Below, piece by piece: positions 1 to 10,889 of a DNA stretch of 44,579 nucleotides (position 1 is the first letter of the stretch; the number at the start of each line of letters is the position of its first letter). The translations under genes were made by a program, and so were the position numbers. The notes under the pieces are model-generated. The model saw only the letters and a list, made by a program, of their open reading frames with translations, searched no databases and had not been told where the DNA came from. This DNA is from an uncultured Methylococcaceae bacterium (lineage in GTDB: Bacteria; Pseudomonadota; Gammaproteobacteria; Methylococcales; Methylomonadaceae). The stretch spans positions 1 through 44,579 of the forward strand of contig CAIXAE010000042.1 in the NCBI GenBank assembly GCA_903917345.1, read 5' to 3'.

Positions 1-1
1 A

Positions 2-157
2 GAGATGCTGGGTGCGAGGCTGAATACTATACATAATTTGTATTATTATCTGAATCTTATGCAGGGTTTACGCGATGCCATTTCTAACCAAACATTAGAT
101 ACATTTGTTAGGGATTTTTACCAACTGAGAGATAAAGCGGCACCTTCTGTGGCATAA
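2..157 (+). CDS. tgt: Queuine tRNA-ribosyltransferase (Tgt), C-terminal end only
   Basis: The window opens inside a gene whose last 51 codons read in frame to a TAA. The segment [17 protein letters not shown] followed by a DFYQ stretch near the end matches the C-terminus of bacterial Tgt, the enzyme that exchanges guanine 34 for preQ1 in GUN-anticodon tRNAs. The zinc-binding and catalytic parts lie outside the window. It is followed 40 bases later by yajC; tgt-yajC-secD-secF is a conserved gammaproteobacterial order, which supports the call. Too little is present to comment on integrity. Confidence 0.85.
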   Translation, partial: EMLGARLNTIHNLYYYLNLMQGLRDAISNQTLDTFVRDFYQLRDKAAPSVA

Positions 158-197
158 TGGCGAAATTTTTTTATTTAATATAATAACGAGGATATTT

Positions 198-545
198 ATG
201 AGTTTTTTTATTTCTGACGCTTTAGCTGCTGCTCCTGCTGGACAACAACCAGGCATTGAAGGGATGTTATTTCCACTTGGGATTTTAGCATTTTTTTACT
301 TTTTATTCTTACGTCCTCAAGCTAAAAGAACGAAGGAAAAGAAACAAATGATTGCTTCAATTACTAAAGGAGTGGAAGTAGTTACTTCGGGCGGTATTTT
401 AGGAAAAGTGGTTGATGTTGATGATAATTTTGTAAAGATTGAAGTGAGTGATAACGTTTTTATTCAAGTTCAAAGACAAGGTATAGAAAGTATGATGCCT
501 AAAGGTACTTATAAGGCCATTACTAAAAAAGTAGTTAAAGTTTAA
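198..545 (+). CDS. yajC: Sec translocon accessory subunit YajC
   Basis: Small inner-membrane protein of the SecDF-YajC complex that assists SecYEG protein export. At 115 aa it has the usual length. It has a short N-terminal tail, one hydrophobic segment at about residues 23-40 ending in FLRPQAKR (the family's typical end of the membrane helix followed by a basic cytoplasmic face), and a soluble domain with a GGILGKV motif. A purine-rich ribosome site (cgagga) sits just before the ATG. It is 12 bases upstream of secD and surely co-transcribed with it. Confidence 0.95.
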   Translation: MSFFISDALAAAPAGQQPGIEGMLFPLGILAFFYFLFLRPQAKRTKEKKQMIASITKGVEVVTSGGILGKVVDVDDNFVKIEVSDNVFIQVQRQGIESMMPKGTYKAITKKVVKV

Positions 546-557
546 TTGGAATAGCAC

Positions 558-2405
558 ATGCAAAATCATTTCCCCGTTTGGAAAAATATATTAGTTCTGC
601 TGGTTTTTGGTATTGGTATTATTTATTCATTACCCAATTTATATGGCGATGATCCTTCGGTCCAGGTTTCTTCAACCATAGCAATGGCTATTTCTCAAGA
701 GCAAGCGAACCAGGTCGATTCAGATATTAAAGCCATGGGTATCCCTGCTAAGGCATTCGAGTATAAGGATGGAAAAATACTAGCGCGTTTTAGTAATACT
801 GATGATCAGCTAAAAGTTGCCGATCAGTTGCGCGATAAAATGGGTAGTAATTACACGGTTGCTTTAAATCTAGCACCAACAACTCCAGGTTGGTTGCGTG
901 CCTTAGGCGCTCAAGCCATGTATTTGGGTTTGGACTTGCGGGGTGGTGTACATTTCTTATTAGAAGTGGATATGGACGCGGCCGTTAAGCAAGCGGAAGA
1001 TCGTTATATCGATGATGTAAGATTAGCTTTAAGAAATGCTAAATTGCATTATCAATCAGTCGCTAAAGATAGTGGATTTATTAAAGTAACGATGAACTCT
1101 ACTGATGATAAATCAGCGTTGTTAACTTTATTAGATAAAGAATTTCATAGCCTAGAAATTACTGAGCCAGAAGCACAGGAGCAAGTTTGGTTAAAGTTTT
1201 CTGAAAAAGAAGCACGTGAAATCAAAAAATTCGCAGTCGCTCAAAACATGACTACGCTGAGAAATCGTGTTAATGAATTAGGGGTTGCAGAGCCTGTGAT
1301 TCAACAACAAGGTGAAAATCGTATCATGGTGCAATTGCCCGGTGTACAAGATACAACACGAGCAAAAGAAATTTTGGGCACTACTGCAACATTGGAATAT
1401 CGTTTAGTAGATGTTGATCACGATGTTCAGCAAGCTGTTTCAGGCCATGCTCCAGTTGGTAGTCGTTTATATTATGACAGATCAGGCGCTCCAATTTTGT
1501 TAGATCGACGTGTGATTGTGACGGGTGACCAAATTGTTGATGCGTCATCTGGTCAAGATCAAGATGGTAGACCTTCCGTTAATATTTCTTTGAATGGCGT
1601 AGGCGCTTCAAAGATGGCAAAAACGACGCAAGTGAGCGTAGGAAAACCAATGGCTGTAGTTTTTATTGAGTACAAAGTAGAAACTAAAACGGTTAACGGT
1701 GAGAAAATTCGCCATAAAGAAAAAGTAGAAAAGGTTATAAACGTAGCCACTATTCAAGGTGTGTTTAGTAAGCGTTTTCAAACAACAGGTTTAGATAGTC
1801 CCCAAGAAGCTAGAAACCTCTCTTTATTATTGAGAGCGGGTGCTTTGGCTGCTCCTGTTGATATCGTAGAAGAGCGCACCGTTGGTCCAAGCTTAGGACA
1901 GGACAATATTGATAAAGGTATGTTGTCTTTTGTGGTGGGCTTTGCTTTGGTTGTATTGTTCATGGCGGTTTACTACAAATTGTTCGGTATGATCGCGAAC
2001 TTTGCTTTGGCATTTAACGTTGTTATTGTGGTTGCTATTTTATCGATGTTACAAGCGACATTAACCTTGCCTGGTATTGCAGGTATTATTTTAACCGTCG
2101 GTATGTCGGTTGACGCGAACGTATTAATCTTCGAAAGGGTTAAAGAAGAAATTAAAGCGGGTATAACGCCACAAGCAGCTATATTTATTGGTTACGATAA
2201 AGCGTTTGCGACTATTCTTGATTCACATTTTACTAACTTAGTTGTTGCGGTTGTGTTGTTTGCTTTTGGGACGGGTTCTGTTAAAGGTTTTGCGGTTACT
2301 TTGATTATTGGTATTTTGTCTTCTATGTTTACCGCGATTACCGGCACGCGTATGGTGATTAATTGGATTTATGGTAGTCGTAGAGTCGAGAAGTTATCAA
2401 TTTAA
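558..2405 (+). CDS. secD: Protein translocase subunit SecD
   Basis: Inner-membrane RND-like subunit that uses the proton gradient to help pull exported proteins across the membrane. At 615 aa it equals the usual length. One N-terminal membrane helix precedes a large periplasmic domain that starts with the conserved LGLDLRGGVHFLLEV motif near residue 123. Five further helices from about residue 455 carry the SVDANVLIFERVKEE motif typical of SecD. It lies between yajC and secF, 24 bases before secF, as in most gammaproteobacteria. No sign of damage. Confidence 0.97.
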   Translation: MQNHFPVWKNILVLLVFGIGIIYSLPNLYGDDPSVQVSSTIAMAISQEQANQVDSDIKAMGIPAKAFEYKDGKILARFSNTDDQLKVADQLRDKMGSNYTVALNLAPTTPGWLRALGAQAMYLGLDLRGGVHFLLEVDMDAAVKQAEDRYIDDVRLALRNAKLHYQSVAKDSGFIKVTMNSTDDKSALLTLLDKEFHSLEITEPEAQEQVWLKFSEKEAREIKKFAVAQNMTTLRNRVNELGVAEPVIQQQGENRIMVQLPGVQDTTRAKEILGTTATLEYRLVDVDHDVQQAVSGHAPVGSRLYYDRSGAPILLDRRVIVTGDQIVDASSGQDQDGRPSVNISLNGVGASKMAKTTQVSVGKPMAVVFIEYKVETKTVNGEKIRHKEKVEKVINVATIQGVFSKRFQTTGLDSPQEARNLSLLLRAGALAAPVDIVEERTVGPSLGQDNIDKGMLSFVVGFALVVLFMAVYYKLFGMIANFALAFNVVIVVAILSMLQATLTLPGIAGIILTVGMSVDANVLIFERVKEEIKAGITPQAAIFIGYDKAFATILDSHFTNLVVAVVLFAFGTGSVKGFAVTLIIGILSSMFTAITGTRMVINWIYGSRRVEKLSI

Positions 2406-2429
2406 ACATTAATTTTAGAAGAAACAACT

Positions 2430-3356
2430 ATGAAGACAACAAATATTAATTTTATTGGTAACCGAAAAATAGCCTTGATATTCTCAGGAATACTTATGAT
2501 TCTTTCGATAGGTTCATTAGCTGTTCGCGGCTTACAAATGGGTATTGACTTTACAGGTGGGACCTTAATAGAGGTCGGTTATCAAAAGGCTGCTGATTTA
2601 AATGTATTACGTAATACATTAGACACACAAGGCTTTGATGATGCAACGGTACAGAATTTTGGTACTGCGAAAGATGTGTTAATTCGTTTAAAGCCACATG
2701 AAGGCATTAGCAGTGCTGATTTAAGTACTCGAGTTCTAGAAGCAATAAACAAAACGACGGCTGAGCCGGCAAGTATTCGACGTGTTGAATATGTAGGGCC
2801 ACAAGTAGGAGATGATCTTGCTGAAGATGGATTCTTAGCGTTGCTTTATTCAACTATCGCTATTCTGATTTATATCGCATGGCGTTTTGAATGGAAGTTT
2901 TCTACTGGCGCCATTTTAGCAACTGTGCACGATGTCGTCGTGACGTTGGGTTTATTTTCTATTTTAGGCCTTGAGTTTGATTTAACGGTATTAGCCGCTG
3001 TGTTGGCTTTGATTGGTTATTCTTTAAACGATACTATCGTGGTGTATGATCGCATTCGGGAGAACTTCCGGTTATTAAGAAATAAAACAACCGAAGAAGT
3101 CATGAATATTTCGGTTAATGTGACCTTGAGCAGAACTATTATGACCTCGTTAACAGTTATTTTAGTGTTAGTTTCATTGTTCTTTTTGGGAGGTGAGATT
3201 ATTCATAACTTCTCAATCGTATTACTTTTTGGTGTGTTTTTTGGTACGTATTCTTCTATTTTTATTGCTAGTCCTATGGCCTTAATGTTGGGGATTAGCG
3301 CTGAAGATTTAATGATACCCGTTAAAGAAGGTTCGGTCATAGACGATAGGCCGTAA
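2430..3356 (+). CDS. secF: Protein translocase subunit SecF
   Basis: Partner of SecD in the export complex. The protein has 308 aa, slightly shorter than the Escherichia coli version. The first helix is followed by GIDFTGGTLIEV, the SecF counterpart of the SecD D-R-GG motif, and helix 4 region carries YSLNDTIVVYDRIREN, the family signature. Five more membrane helices occupy residues 145-290. It ends the yajC-secD-secF operon; a separate promoter for ndk follows it. Confidence 0.97.
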   Translation: MKTTNINFIGNRKIALIFSGILMILSIGSLAVRGLQMGIDFTGGTLIEVGYQKAADLNVLRNTLDTQGFDDATVQNFGTAKDVLIRLKPHEGISSADLSTRVLEAINKTTAEPASIRRVEYVGPQVGDDLAEDGFLALLYSTIAILIYIAWRFEWKFSTGAILATVHDVVVTLGLFSILGLEFDLTVLAAVLALIGYSLNDTIVVYDRIRENFRLLRNKTTEEVMNISVNVTLSRTIMTSLTVILVLVSLFFLGGEIIHNFSIVLLFGVFFGTYSSIFIASPMALMLGISAEDLMIPVKEGSVIDDRP

Positions 3357-3368
3357 TTTAGCCCCTTA

Positions 3369-3397
3369 TCTACAAGACGCGCATCATCAGGTATAAT
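3369..3397 (+). promoter_or_regulatory. Predicted sigma-70 promoter for the ndk-rlmN-pilF group
   Basis: A perfect TATAAT at 3392-3397 lies 17 bases after TCTACA (3369-3374, four of six matches to TTGACA), about 50 bases before the ndk start. The arms gcgcat and atgcgc (3381 and 3396) could also form a short stem over the -10 box. Predicted by eye only. Confidence 0.5.
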
Positions 3398-3446
3398 GCG
3401 CAGTTGAAAATTTTTATTTAATATTACTTTGGAGTTTTAGATCACA

Positions 3447-3878
3447 ATGGCTATAGAGCGCACTTTTTCAATTATTAAACCAGATGCAGTTGCTAAAAAT
3501 GTAATTGGTCAAATTTACAGCCGTTTCGAAAGTAATGGTCTAAATATTGTTGCTGCAAAAATGTTACATTTAACTCAAGCACAAGCTGAGGGTTTTTATG
3601 CTGAACACAGTGAACGTGGCTTCTTTAAAGATTTAATTGCTTTTATGATTTCAGGCCCCGTAATCATGCAAGTATTGGAAGGAGAAAACGCAGTTCTTAA
3701 ACACCGTGAAATTATGGGCGCTACAAATCCTAAAGAAGCGGCTGCGGGTACTATTCGCGCAGACTTTGCTTCAAGCATCGATGAAAATGCAGTGCATGGT
3801 TCTGATGCTTTAGAAACAGCTAAAAGAGAAATTGCTTACTTTTTCTCAGACGAAGAAATCAGTGCAAGAACTCGTTAA
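3447..3878 (+). CDS. ndk: Nucleoside diphosphate kinase
   Basis: Cytosolic enzyme that transfers the terminal phosphate of ATP to other NDPs and dNDPs through a phosphohistidine. The 143-aa length is standard. The N-terminal [12 protein letters not shown] and the catalytic-histidine motif [20 protein letters not shown] are both intact. A GGAG ribosome site lies upstream of the ATG. Its 3' end overlaps the start of rlmN, so the two are probably translationally coupled. Confidence 0.98.
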   Translation: MAIERTFSIIKPDAVAKNVIGQIYSRFESNGLNIVAAKMLHLTQAQAEGFYAEHSERGFFKDLIAFMISGPVIMQVLEGENAVLKHREIMGATNPKEAAAGTIRADFASSIDENAVHGSDALETAKREIAYFFSDEEISARTR

Positions 3879-4965
3879 TCCAAAAAGATTTAATTTGCTT
3901 GATTACGACAGAAAAGGCCTTGCGGCTTTTTTTGTCGCTTTAGGGGAAAAGCCTTTTAGAGCTACGCAAGTACTTAAATGGGTTTATCAGGAAGGGGTCG
4001 AAGACTTTGATCTGATGACTAATTTGAGCAAGTCATTGCGAACCTACCTTAAAGAGAATTGTTATTTAGCGACACCAGAAATTGTCATTGAGCAAATTGC
4101 GAGCGATGGCACTCGTAAATGGGCATTGCAAACTTCTTGCGGAAATAGGATCGAAACGGTCTTTATTCCAGAAGAGGGGCGAGGCACTTTATGTGTGTCT
4201 TCACAAATTGGTTGTGCCTTAGCCTGTAGTTTTTGTTCTACTGCGCAACAAGGGTTCAACAGAAATTTAACTACGGCCGAAATTATTGGTCAGGTGATTG
4301 TTGCCCAAAAACGATTGGGTGATACTAAAAAAGTAACTAACGTTGTTATGATGGGTATGGGTGAACCTCTGCTCAACTTTGATAATGTGGTTGCTGCAAT
4401 GAATTTAATGATGGATGATTTTACGTTTGGCTTATCTAAACGCAGAGTTACCATTAGTACATCTGGTGTTGTGCCAGCGATGTATCGCTTAACAGAGGCT
4501 TGTGATGTTAGTTTAGCTGTGTCTTTGCATGCTGTTACTAACGAGCTAAGAGATGTCTTAGTGCCGATCAATAAAAAATATCCTCTCGCAGAATTAATGG
4601 ATGCTTGTCGAGATAATGCCAAAATTGCACCTCGCCGTACGGTTACTTTTGAATATGTAATGTTAGAAGGGATTAACGATTCAATGGATGATGCGCGTGG
4701 ATTAATTAAATTATTAAAAAATGTGCCGTCTAAATTAAATTTAATACCGTTTAATCCATTTCCTAATAATGATTATCGGTGTTCTAGCAAGGAAGTGATC
4801 CACCGATTCAAAACAGTTTTGAATGATGCGGGAATTGTCACTACAGTAAGAAAAACAAGGGGTGATGACATTGACGCGGCCTGTGGGCAATTAGTAGGGC
4901 AGGTTGAAGATAAAAGTCGAAGACATCTAAAGCTAAAGGCTCTAGGGATAACTAGTGCGGCATAA
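3862..4965 (+). CDS. rlmN: Dual-specificity rRNA/tRNA adenine-C2 methyltransferase RlmN
   Basis: Radical-SAM enzyme that methylates A2503 of 23S rRNA and A37 of some tRNAs. The iron-sulfur motif CALACSFC (CxxxCxxC) is intact, GMGEPLLN follows, and two further conserved cysteines fit the family (about residue 112 upstream and the catalytic cysteine of DAACGQL near the C-terminus). I chose the GTG at 3862, giving 367 aa that begin [19 protein letters not shown] like other RlmN proteins; a TTG at 3832 is in frame but would extend 47 bases into ndk. With the GTG the overlap with ndk is 17 bases. The stop overlaps the GTG start of pilF. Confidence 0.95.
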   Translation: MQELVNPKRFNLLDYDRKGLAAFFVALGEKPFRATQVLKWVYQEGVEDFDLMTNLSKSLRTYLKENCYLATPEIVIEQIASDGTRKWALQTSCGNRIETVFIPEEGRGTLCVSSQIGCALACSFCSTAQQGFNRNLTTAEIIGQVIVAQKRLGDTKKVTNVVMMGMGEPLLNFDNVVAAMNLMMDDFTFGLSKRRVTISTSGVVPAMYRLTEACDVSLAVSLHAVTNELRDVLVPINKKYPLAELMDACRDNAKIAPRRTVTFEYVMLEGINDSMDDARGLIKLLKNVPSKLNLIPFNPFPNNDYRCSSKEVIHRFKTVLNDAGIVTTVRKTRGDDIDAACGQLVGQVEDKSRRHLKLKALGITSAA

Positions 4966-5719
4966 CTATGCTGTATTATTAAATCTAACTTTAAAATTTT
5001 TATTGAGTATTGCCTTAACGGCTTGTGGTTCTATTTTTGATCACGGCGTTAAACAGTCTGAATCTGCAGACATCTATTTGCAATTGGGTGTAAGGTATTT
5101 AGATCTCAATAAGCTTGAAATATCGAAACAGAATTTATTAATTGCTTTAGATAAAGATCCAAATAATGCTCAGATACAAAATGCATATGCTTTTTTGTGC
5201 GAGAAATTAGAGGATTATCCCCAAGCAAAAGAACATTATTTGATGGCTCTTGGTATTTCGCCTGATGCTTGGAGTATCCAAAATAATTATGGTCGATTTC
5301 TTTGTGAACAAGGTGATCGTCAGCAAGGCTTAGAAATTTTGAAAAAAGCTTTTGCTACTCCGCTTAATGATAAACCGTGGATCGCAATAACTAATGCAGG
5401 ACGTTGCCAGTTGGATACGCAAATGCAAAATAATGCGTTAAGTTACTTTGAAAAAGCATTGTTTCTTAATTCTAATTATGCACCGGCTTTACTAGAGATG
5501 CAAAAATTAAGTTTTAATGCAGGCGATTATGGTGTTGCACAAACTTATTTTAAAAGATATTTAGATGGTGGCACTTATACATCAGCGTCTTTATGGATAG
5601 CTATGGAAACGGAATTCGCATTAGGGCAGGGTCAGATGGCTCATACCTATAAAGAAAAATTATTAGAGCAGTTTCCTTTATCCAAAGAAGCTAAACAAAT
5701 CAGACCTGTTTTACAGTAA
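4955..5719 (+). CDS. pilF: Type IV pilus biogenesis/stability lipoprotein PilF (PilW), TPR protein
   Basis: Outer-membrane lipoprotein that stabilises PilQ secretin multimers in type IV pilus systems. The 254-aa product starts with a hydrophobic segment and a lipobox ending LTAC at about residue 23, followed by tetratricopeptide repeats ([35 protein letters not shown] and later copies). The GTG start at 4955 overlaps rlmN by 11 bases and has an AGGGA site six bases upstream. In many gammaproteobacteria rodZ and ispG come next; here hisS follows directly. Confidence 0.9.
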   Translation: MRHNYAVLLNLTLKFLLSIALTACGSIFDHGVKQSESADIYLQLGVRYLDLNKLEISKQNLLIALDKDPNNAQIQNAYAFLCEKLEDYPQAKEHYLMALGISPDAWSIQNNYGRFLCEQGDRQQGLEILKKAFATPLNDKPWIAITNAGRCQLDTQMQNNALSYFEKALFLNSNYAPALLEMQKLSFNAGDYGVAQTYFKRYLDGGTYTSASLWIAMETEFALGQGQMAHTYKEKLLEQFPLSKEAKQIRPVLQ

Positions 5720-5737
5720 TAAAATAAATCGATCAAT

Positions 5738-7012
5738 ATGGTACAGACGATACAAGCAATACGAGGCATGCATGATGTGCTTCCAGATCAGACACCTCTT
5801 TGGCAATATACCGAGCAGGCCTTACGTGAGGTGATGCGGGCTTATGGGTATAGTGAGATTCGATTACCTATCGTTGAGAAAACAGAGCTTTTCAAGCGCT
5901 CAATTGGTGAAGTGACTGATATTGTTGAAAAGGAAATGTATACCTTTGAAGATCGAAATGGTGACTCTCTAACGTTGCGTCCAGAAGGTACTGCGGGATG
6001 TTTGAGAGCTTGTTTGGAACATGGATTATTGCATAACCAAGTACATCGCTTGTGGTATTACGGCCCTATGTATCGGCATGAGCGCCCTCAAAAAGGTCGG
6101 TATCGACAGTTTATTCAGTTAGGTGTTGAAACTTATGGGATGGCGGGTCCCGATATCGATGCTGAATTGATTTTTATCATGGACCGATTGTGGAAGAAGT
6201 TAGGTATCCGCGATAAAGTGACTTTACAACTCAATTCTTTAGGCACTATAGATGAGCGCATTGTCTATCGCCAAGTTTTAGTTAATTATTTTCAAGCGCA
6301 TTTAGAAGAGCTGGATGAAGACAGCAAACGTCGTTTGCAGACTAATCCTTTACGTATTTTAGATACTAAAAATCCTGCGCTCTTTGAGTTGGTGGCTAAT
6401 GCACCCGCGTTAATGGATTATTTAGGCGTTGAAAGTTTAGCTCATTTTAAAGGGTTAACTACCTTTTTAGATGACTTGGGTGTCAGTTACGAAATTAATA
6501 CCCGATTAGTGCGTGGTTTGGATTATTACAGTAAAACAGTTTTTGAGTGGGTGACTGATGAACTTGGTTCACAAGGCACTGTTTGTGCGGGTGGTCGTTA
6601 TGATAGCCTGGTAGAGCAGTTGGGAGGTAAGCCTAATTTTGCAGTTGGCTTCGCGATGGGTATTGAGCGTTTATTAGCATTACTTGAAGTAGCTGGTCAT
6701 TTGCCCGCCACTAAAACGGTTGATGTATTTATGATCCGTGTTGGGGACGCAGCGGAGCGTGAGGGGTTACGTTTTGCAGAAACCTTAAGAAATGAGATGC
6801 CTGGCTTAAAATTACAAGTGAATTGTGGCGGTGGTAGTTTTAAGAGCCAGTTTAAGAAAGCTGATAAAATAGGTGCGGATTACGCTATTATTTTAGGTGA
6901 CGACGAAGTTAGTAGGGGTCAATTAAGCATTAAATCATTGCGTACCGATCAAGAACAACAAACATTGAGTCAACAAGAAACAATCGCATTTTTACAAACA
7001 GTTATAGTTTAG
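5738..7012 (+). CDS. hisS: Histidine--tRNA ligase
   Basis: Class II aminoacyl-tRNA synthetase charging tRNA-His; 424 aa is the usual length. Motif 2 is seen in [17 protein letters not shown] and [15 protein letters not shown]. The two histidine-specific motifs are also present ([12 protein letters not shown] and [14 protein letters not shown]), and the C-terminal anticodon-binding domain starts near residue 325. It is intact and sits between pilF and the yfgM-bamB-der group, 63 bases before yfgM. Confidence 0.98.
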   Translation: MVQTIQAIRGMHDVLPDQTPLWQYTEQALREVMRAYGYSEIRLPIVEKTELFKRSIGEVTDIVEKEMYTFEDRNGDSLTLRPEGTAGCLRACLEHGLLHNQVHRLWYYGPMYRHERPQKGRYRQFIQLGVETYGMAGPDIDAELIFIMDRLWKKLGIRDKVTLQLNSLGTIDERIVYRQVLVNYFQAHLEELDEDSKRRLQTNPLRILDTKNPALFELVANAPALMDYLGVESLAHFKGLTTFLDDLGVSYEINTRLVRGLDYYSKTVFEWVTDELGSQGTVCAGGRYDSLVEQLGGKPNFAVGFAMGIERLLALLEVAGHLPATKTVDVFMIRVGDAAEREGLRFAETLRNEMPGLKLQVNCGGGSFKSQFKKADKIGADYAIILGDDEVSRGQLSIKSLRTDQEQQTLSQQETIAFLQTVIV

Positions 7013-7075
7013 ATTAATCAGTCTAAGCGGTAGGTGATTTGAATTATTTTTTAAAATATTACATAGAGAAAGCAC

Positions 7076-7738
7076 GTGGAAATATACGATTCAGAAGAAG
7101 CCCAAGTAGAAGCTTTAAAAAGATGGTGGAAAGAAAATGGTCAATCTACCCTTATTGGTTTGGTTTTAGGTGTTGCTATTATTTTGGGTTGGAATTTTTG
7201 GCAAGATCATAAGAAATCTCAAGCAGCAGAAGCGTCTGCAATTTATAGTGAATTACTTTTAGCTTTAACCGGCGATAAGCAAGACACTGTTTTAAAATTA
7301 GCAGAGCGATTGAAAGCCGAATATCCAAAAACTGAGTATGCGGTTTATGGCCAACTTGTATTAGCAAAGTCAAAAGTTCAACAAGGTGATTTGGCAGTTG
7401 CGAAAACAATTCTTACTGAGGTTGGTAATGGGTCTTCTAATGAATTAAGTAATGTTGCTAAACTGCGATTAGTCAGACTTATGTTGGCTAGTGGTGAATA
7501 TGAACAAGGTTTGGCATTAATTAATGCTATCGATCCAGCGACTTCAGATAGTTTTTCTGGTAATTATGATGAATTAGTAGGCGATTTATATGTGGCATTA
7601 GATCGTTTAGATCAAGCACGTAGTTCCTATCAAAAAGCTCTAGAAAGTGGTTATAGATCCGCTTTATTACAAATCAAAATTGATGATTTAACAGCATCTG
7701 AGAAAGTGGCTGTTCAGAATTTACAAACCGGAAAATAA
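7076..7738 (+). CDS. yfgM: YfgM-family ancillary SecYEG translocon subunit (TPR, single-pass)
   Basis: Inner-membrane protein with a periplasmic tetratricopeptide domain, known in Escherichia coli to associate with PpiD at the Sec translocon. The 220-aa product starts at a GTG and reads MEIYDSEEAQVEALKRWWKE, almost the same opening as E. coli YfgM, which fixes the start. One membrane helix lies at about residues 24-42, and the rest is helical repeat. Its TAA overlaps the bamB ATG by one base (TAATG), a coupling arrangement. Confidence 0.92.
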   Translation: MEIYDSEEAQVEALKRWWKENGQSTLIGLVLGVAIILGWNFWQDHKKSQAAEASAIYSELLLALTGDKQDTVLKLAERLKAEYPKTEYAVYGQLVLAKSKVQQGDLAVAKTILTEVGNGSSNELSNVAKLRLVRLMLASGEYEQGLALINAIDPATSDSFSGNYDELVGDLYVALDRLDQARSSYQKALESGYRSALLQIKIDDLTASEKVAVQNLQTGK

Positions 7739-8931
7739 TGCGCTTAATTACGCTTTTATGTATCTTTTTTACATTAACTGGATGTGCCGCTATGGACACA
7801 TTAAGCGAATCAGTTGATGGGATTTCTAATTACTTTAAGGGCGGGGAGGATAATTCTGATCCGCCAATGGCTTTAGTTGAATATCCGCCAGAAGTAAAAA
7901 TTAAAGAAGTTTGGAAGGAGTCAGTTGGCGTTGGTGCAGATGAGCAAACATTAAAACTCATTCCAGCAAGTGGCTTTGGAAAATTGTTTGTTGCCGATAG
8001 GGAAGGCTTAGTCCAAGCAAGAGATCCTGATACAGGTCGAGTTATATGGGAAATTAAAACGGAATTGAAACTGTCTGCGGGTCCTGGGTTGGGAGCGGGA
8101 ACGGTTATATTAGGATCAAGTGACGCCGATGTGATCGCTTTAAATGCTGACACAGGTGCGCAACTTTGGAAAGCAAAAGCATCAAGTGAAGTTCTTTCAG
8201 TGCCCGTTGTTGCCAATGATATCGTTATTGTTCGTTCTACTGATGGTGAAATGGTTGCCCTAAGCGAGAAATCAGGCGGTAAACGTTGGAATTATGAACA
8301 CAATGCACCAGCCTTAAGTGTCCGAGGGGTTGGAGCTCCATTGGTTATTACTGATCGTGTTATTGAAGGTTTTGATAATGGAAAGCTGATCGCTTTACGA
8401 TTGATTGATGGTAAATATGCTTGGGAAACAACGGTAGCGATTCCAAAAGGACGTTCTGAGGTTGAAAGGTTGGTCGATTTAGATGTTGATCCAATTGATG
8501 TTGCGGGCGTTATTTATATTGCGAGCTATCGTGGTGGTGTCGCAGCGATCTCTGAGTCTGATGGTGACATCATGTGGCGAAATGAAACTATTTCGTCTTA
8601 CACTGGTTTAAGTCATGATTTTAGACACCTTTATTTGTCAGATGCAACTGACGATGTTTGGCAGATAGAGCAACGTACTGGGGCTTCTCTCTGGAAGCAA
8701 AAAGAGTTACACCAAAGAAAACTAACTGCACCAGCAGTGTATGAAAATTATGTGGTAGTCGGTGATTTTGAAGGTTATGTGCACTGGTTATCAGTTAATG
8801 ATGGACGTCAATTGGGGCGTGTAAAAGTTTCAGATAGTGCGATTGATTCAAAACCATTGGTTATCAATGATACTGTTTATATTTATGCTAAAGACGGCAC
8901 GCTTGCCGCTTTAAAAATCGCTGCAAATTAA
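7738..8931 (+). CDS. bamB: Outer membrane protein assembly factor BamB
   Basis: Lipoprotein of the BAM complex that inserts beta-barrel proteins in the outer membrane. The 397-aa product has a signal peptide with lipobox LTGC at residues 13-16 and then an eight-bladed beta-propeller of PQQ-like repeats ([43 protein letters not shown]). Its place between yfgM and der is the conserved order. Confidence 0.95.
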   Translation: MRLITLLCIFFTLTGCAAMDTLSESVDGISNYFKGGEDNSDPPMALVEYPPEVKIKEVWKESVGVGADEQTLKLIPASGFGKLFVADREGLVQARDPDTGRVIWEIKTELKLSAGPGLGAGTVILGSSDADVIALNADTGAQLWKAKASSEVLSVPVVANDIVIVRSTDGEMVALSEKSGGKRWNYEHNAPALSVRGVGAPLVITDRVIEGFDNGKLIALRLIDGKYAWETTVAIPKGRSEVERLVDLDVDPIDVAGVIYIASYRGGVAAISESDGDIMWRNETISSYTGLSHDFRHLYLSDATDDVWQIEQRTGASLWKQKELHQRKLTAPAVYENYVVVGDFEGYVHWLSVNDGRQLGRVKVSDSAIDSKPLVINDTVYIYAKDGTLAALKIAAN

Positions 8932-8933
8932 TT

Positions 8934-10334
8934 ATGTTACCTGTAATCGCCTTAGTCGGGCGCCCCAATGTGGGCAAATCTACCTTATTCAATTATTTAA
9001 CGCGAAGTCGTGATGCTCTAGTTGCAGATTTTCCTGGTCTAACCAGGGATCGGCAGTATGGTAGGGTTAAGCATGGTGATCGGCCCTGTTTGGTTGTTGA
9101 TACAGGTGGGATAGCTGACGATGCCGAAGGTATTGAAAGTTTTGCGAGAAAACAAGTTCAAATCGCTTTGGAAGAAGCGGATGTGGTTATGTTTTTGGTG
9201 GATGCTCGAGAAGGTTTGAGTGCTTCAGATAAGGTGATAGCGAATACGCTTAGAAAGTTAAATAAGCCAACGATATTAGTAACCAATAAAGTCGATGGAA
9301 TAGATGCGACTATTGCAGTATCTGATTTTTACTCTTTATCTTTAGGTGAGCCGGTTCAAATTGCTGCGTCTCACGGACGAGGAGTCCCTGAGCTATTGCA
9401 GCGCGTTTATGAATTGTTACCAAAGAAAGACGATGAAGTCGTTGATGATAATCAACGAGGAATTGCTATTGCAGTAGTCGGTCGACCCAATGTTGGTAAA
9501 TCAACTTTAGTTAATCGTTTGTTAGGTGAAGAACGCGTTATTGTATTCGATGAACCTGGAACAACAAGAGACAGTATCTACATCCCTTTTGAGCGTAATG
9601 GTAAGAAATTTACCTTAATTGATACCGCAGGAATGAGGCGTAGATCTAGAGTCTCTGAAACGATTGAAAAATTTAGTGTGATTAAATCATTGCAAGCAAT
9701 AGAGCAAGCTAATGTCGTCATTTACATGATTGATGCAAGGGAAGGTATTGCTGATCAAGACGCACATTTATTAGGCTTGGTAATTGAGGCAGGTAGGGCT
9801 TTAATTATAGGTTTAAATAAATGGGACGGTATTAGCATTGAGCAAAAAGAAACAGTTAAACGCCAATTAGAAGTTAAATTATCGTTTTTAGATTTTGCAG
9901 AAAAGCATCCTATTTCAGCTTTACATGGCAGTGGGGTCGGCAAGTTATTTGAGGTAGTTCATAAGTTATATGACTGTGCGATGATTGATATGTCTACGCC
10001 TGTGTTAACACGTATTCTTAAAGAAGCCACGACTGCTCATCAACCGCCTATCGTGAATACGCGTCGTATTAAATTGAAGTATGCACATCAAGGGGGGAGA
10101 AATCCACCGATTGTGATTGTGCATGGTGTGCAAACTGATGCGTTACCTGTTTCTTATAAGAGATATTTGGTTAATTATTTCCGAGAAAAACTTAGATTGT
10201 CAGGTACGCCTATCCGTATAGAGTTTAAATCTCCAGTTAATCCTTTTCATGGTCAGAAAACTAAGGTCACTGAATGGGAAGTTAAAAAACGTGAGCGTTT
10301 AGCTAAGCGAGCAAAGACAAAAAAAGATTCATAG
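8934..10334 (+). CDS. der: Ribosome-biogenesis GTPase Der (EngA)
   Basis: Essential GTPase with two tandem G domains and a C-terminal KH-like domain, acting in 50S subunit maturation. 466 aa. Both P-loops read [10 protein letters not shown] (residues ~8 and ~183); the G3 motifs are DTGG and DTAG, and the G4 motifs are TNKVD and LNKWD. It starts two bases after the bamB stop. It closes the hisS-yfgM-bamB-der run. Confidence 0.98.
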   Translation: MLPVIALVGRPNVGKSTLFNYLTRSRDALVADFPGLTRDRQYGRVKHGDRPCLVVDTGGIADDAEGIESFARKQVQIALEEADVVMFLVDAREGLSASDKVIANTLRKLNKPTILVTNKVDGIDATIAVSDFYSLSLGEPVQIAASHGRGVPELLQRVYELLPKKDDEVVDDNQRGIAIAVVGRPNVGKSTLVNRLLGEERVIVFDEPGTTRDSIYIPFERNGKKFTLIDTAGMRRRSRVSETIEKFSVIKSLQAIEQANVVIYMIDAREGIADQDAHLLGLVIEAGRALIIGLNKWDGISIEQKETVKRQLEVKLSFLDFAEKHPISALHGSGVGKLFEVVHKLYDCAMIDMSTPVLTRILKEATTAHQPPIVNTRRIKLKYAHQGGRNPPIVIVHGVQTDALPVSYKRYLVNYFREKLRLSGTPIRIEFKSPVNPFHGQKTKVTEWEVKKRERLAKRAKTKKDS

Positions 10335-10394
10335 TAGGCATACCAATCAGTACAACTATTTTAAGTTTAACGCATAATTATATAGAGACTCTTT

Positions 10395-10889
10395 ATGGCA
10401 ACTATTTCATTTCAAGGTAAACCACTTAACACATCAGGTGAATTGCCTGCTGTAGGTAGCGCTGCACCAGACTTCTTATTAACCAATGGTAAATTAGCTG
10501 ATGTCAGTTTAGCGACTTATGCGGGTAAGAGAAAAGTTCTTAATATAGTACCTAGTCTAGATACACCCACTTGCGCAACTTCAACTCGTGTATTTAATGA
10601 GAAAGCAACACACTTATATAATACGGTTGTTTTAGTGGTTTCTGCAGATTTACCTTTCGCTCAATGCCGTTTCTGTGAAGTTGAAGGGTTAAAAGATGTC
10701 ATTCCTGTATCAACTTTTAGATCTGACTTTGCAGATGTATACGGCGTAAAACTAGTTGATACATTTCTTGCTGGCTTAACAGCGCGTGCGATTGTTATTA
10801 TTGATGAGCACGATAAAGTCATATATACAGAGTTAGTTGCTGAATTAGCGCATGAGCCCAATTACGAAAGCGCACTCGCCGCTTTATAA
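10395..10889 (+). CDS. tpx: Thiol peroxidase (Tpx, atypical 2-Cys peroxiredoxin)
   Basis: Reduces hydrogen and lipid hydroperoxides with electrons from thioredoxin. The 164-aa product has the Tpx opening FQGKPLNTSGELPAVGSAAPDF, the peroxidatic cysteine in PSLDTPTCATSTR (about residue 60) and the resolving cysteine region in AQCRFCEVEGL (about residue 94). A second cysteine in CRFCEVEG is normal for Tpx. It appears to be a single-gene unit between der and the oad operon. Confidence 0.96.
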   Translation: MATISFQGKPLNTSGELPAVGSAAPDFLLTNGKLADVSLATYAGKRKVLNIVPSLDTPTCATSTRVFNEKATHLYNTVVLVVSADLPFAQCRFCEVEGLKDVIPVSTFRSDFADVYGVKLVDTFLAGLTARAIVIIDEHDKVIYTELVAELAHEPNYESALAAL

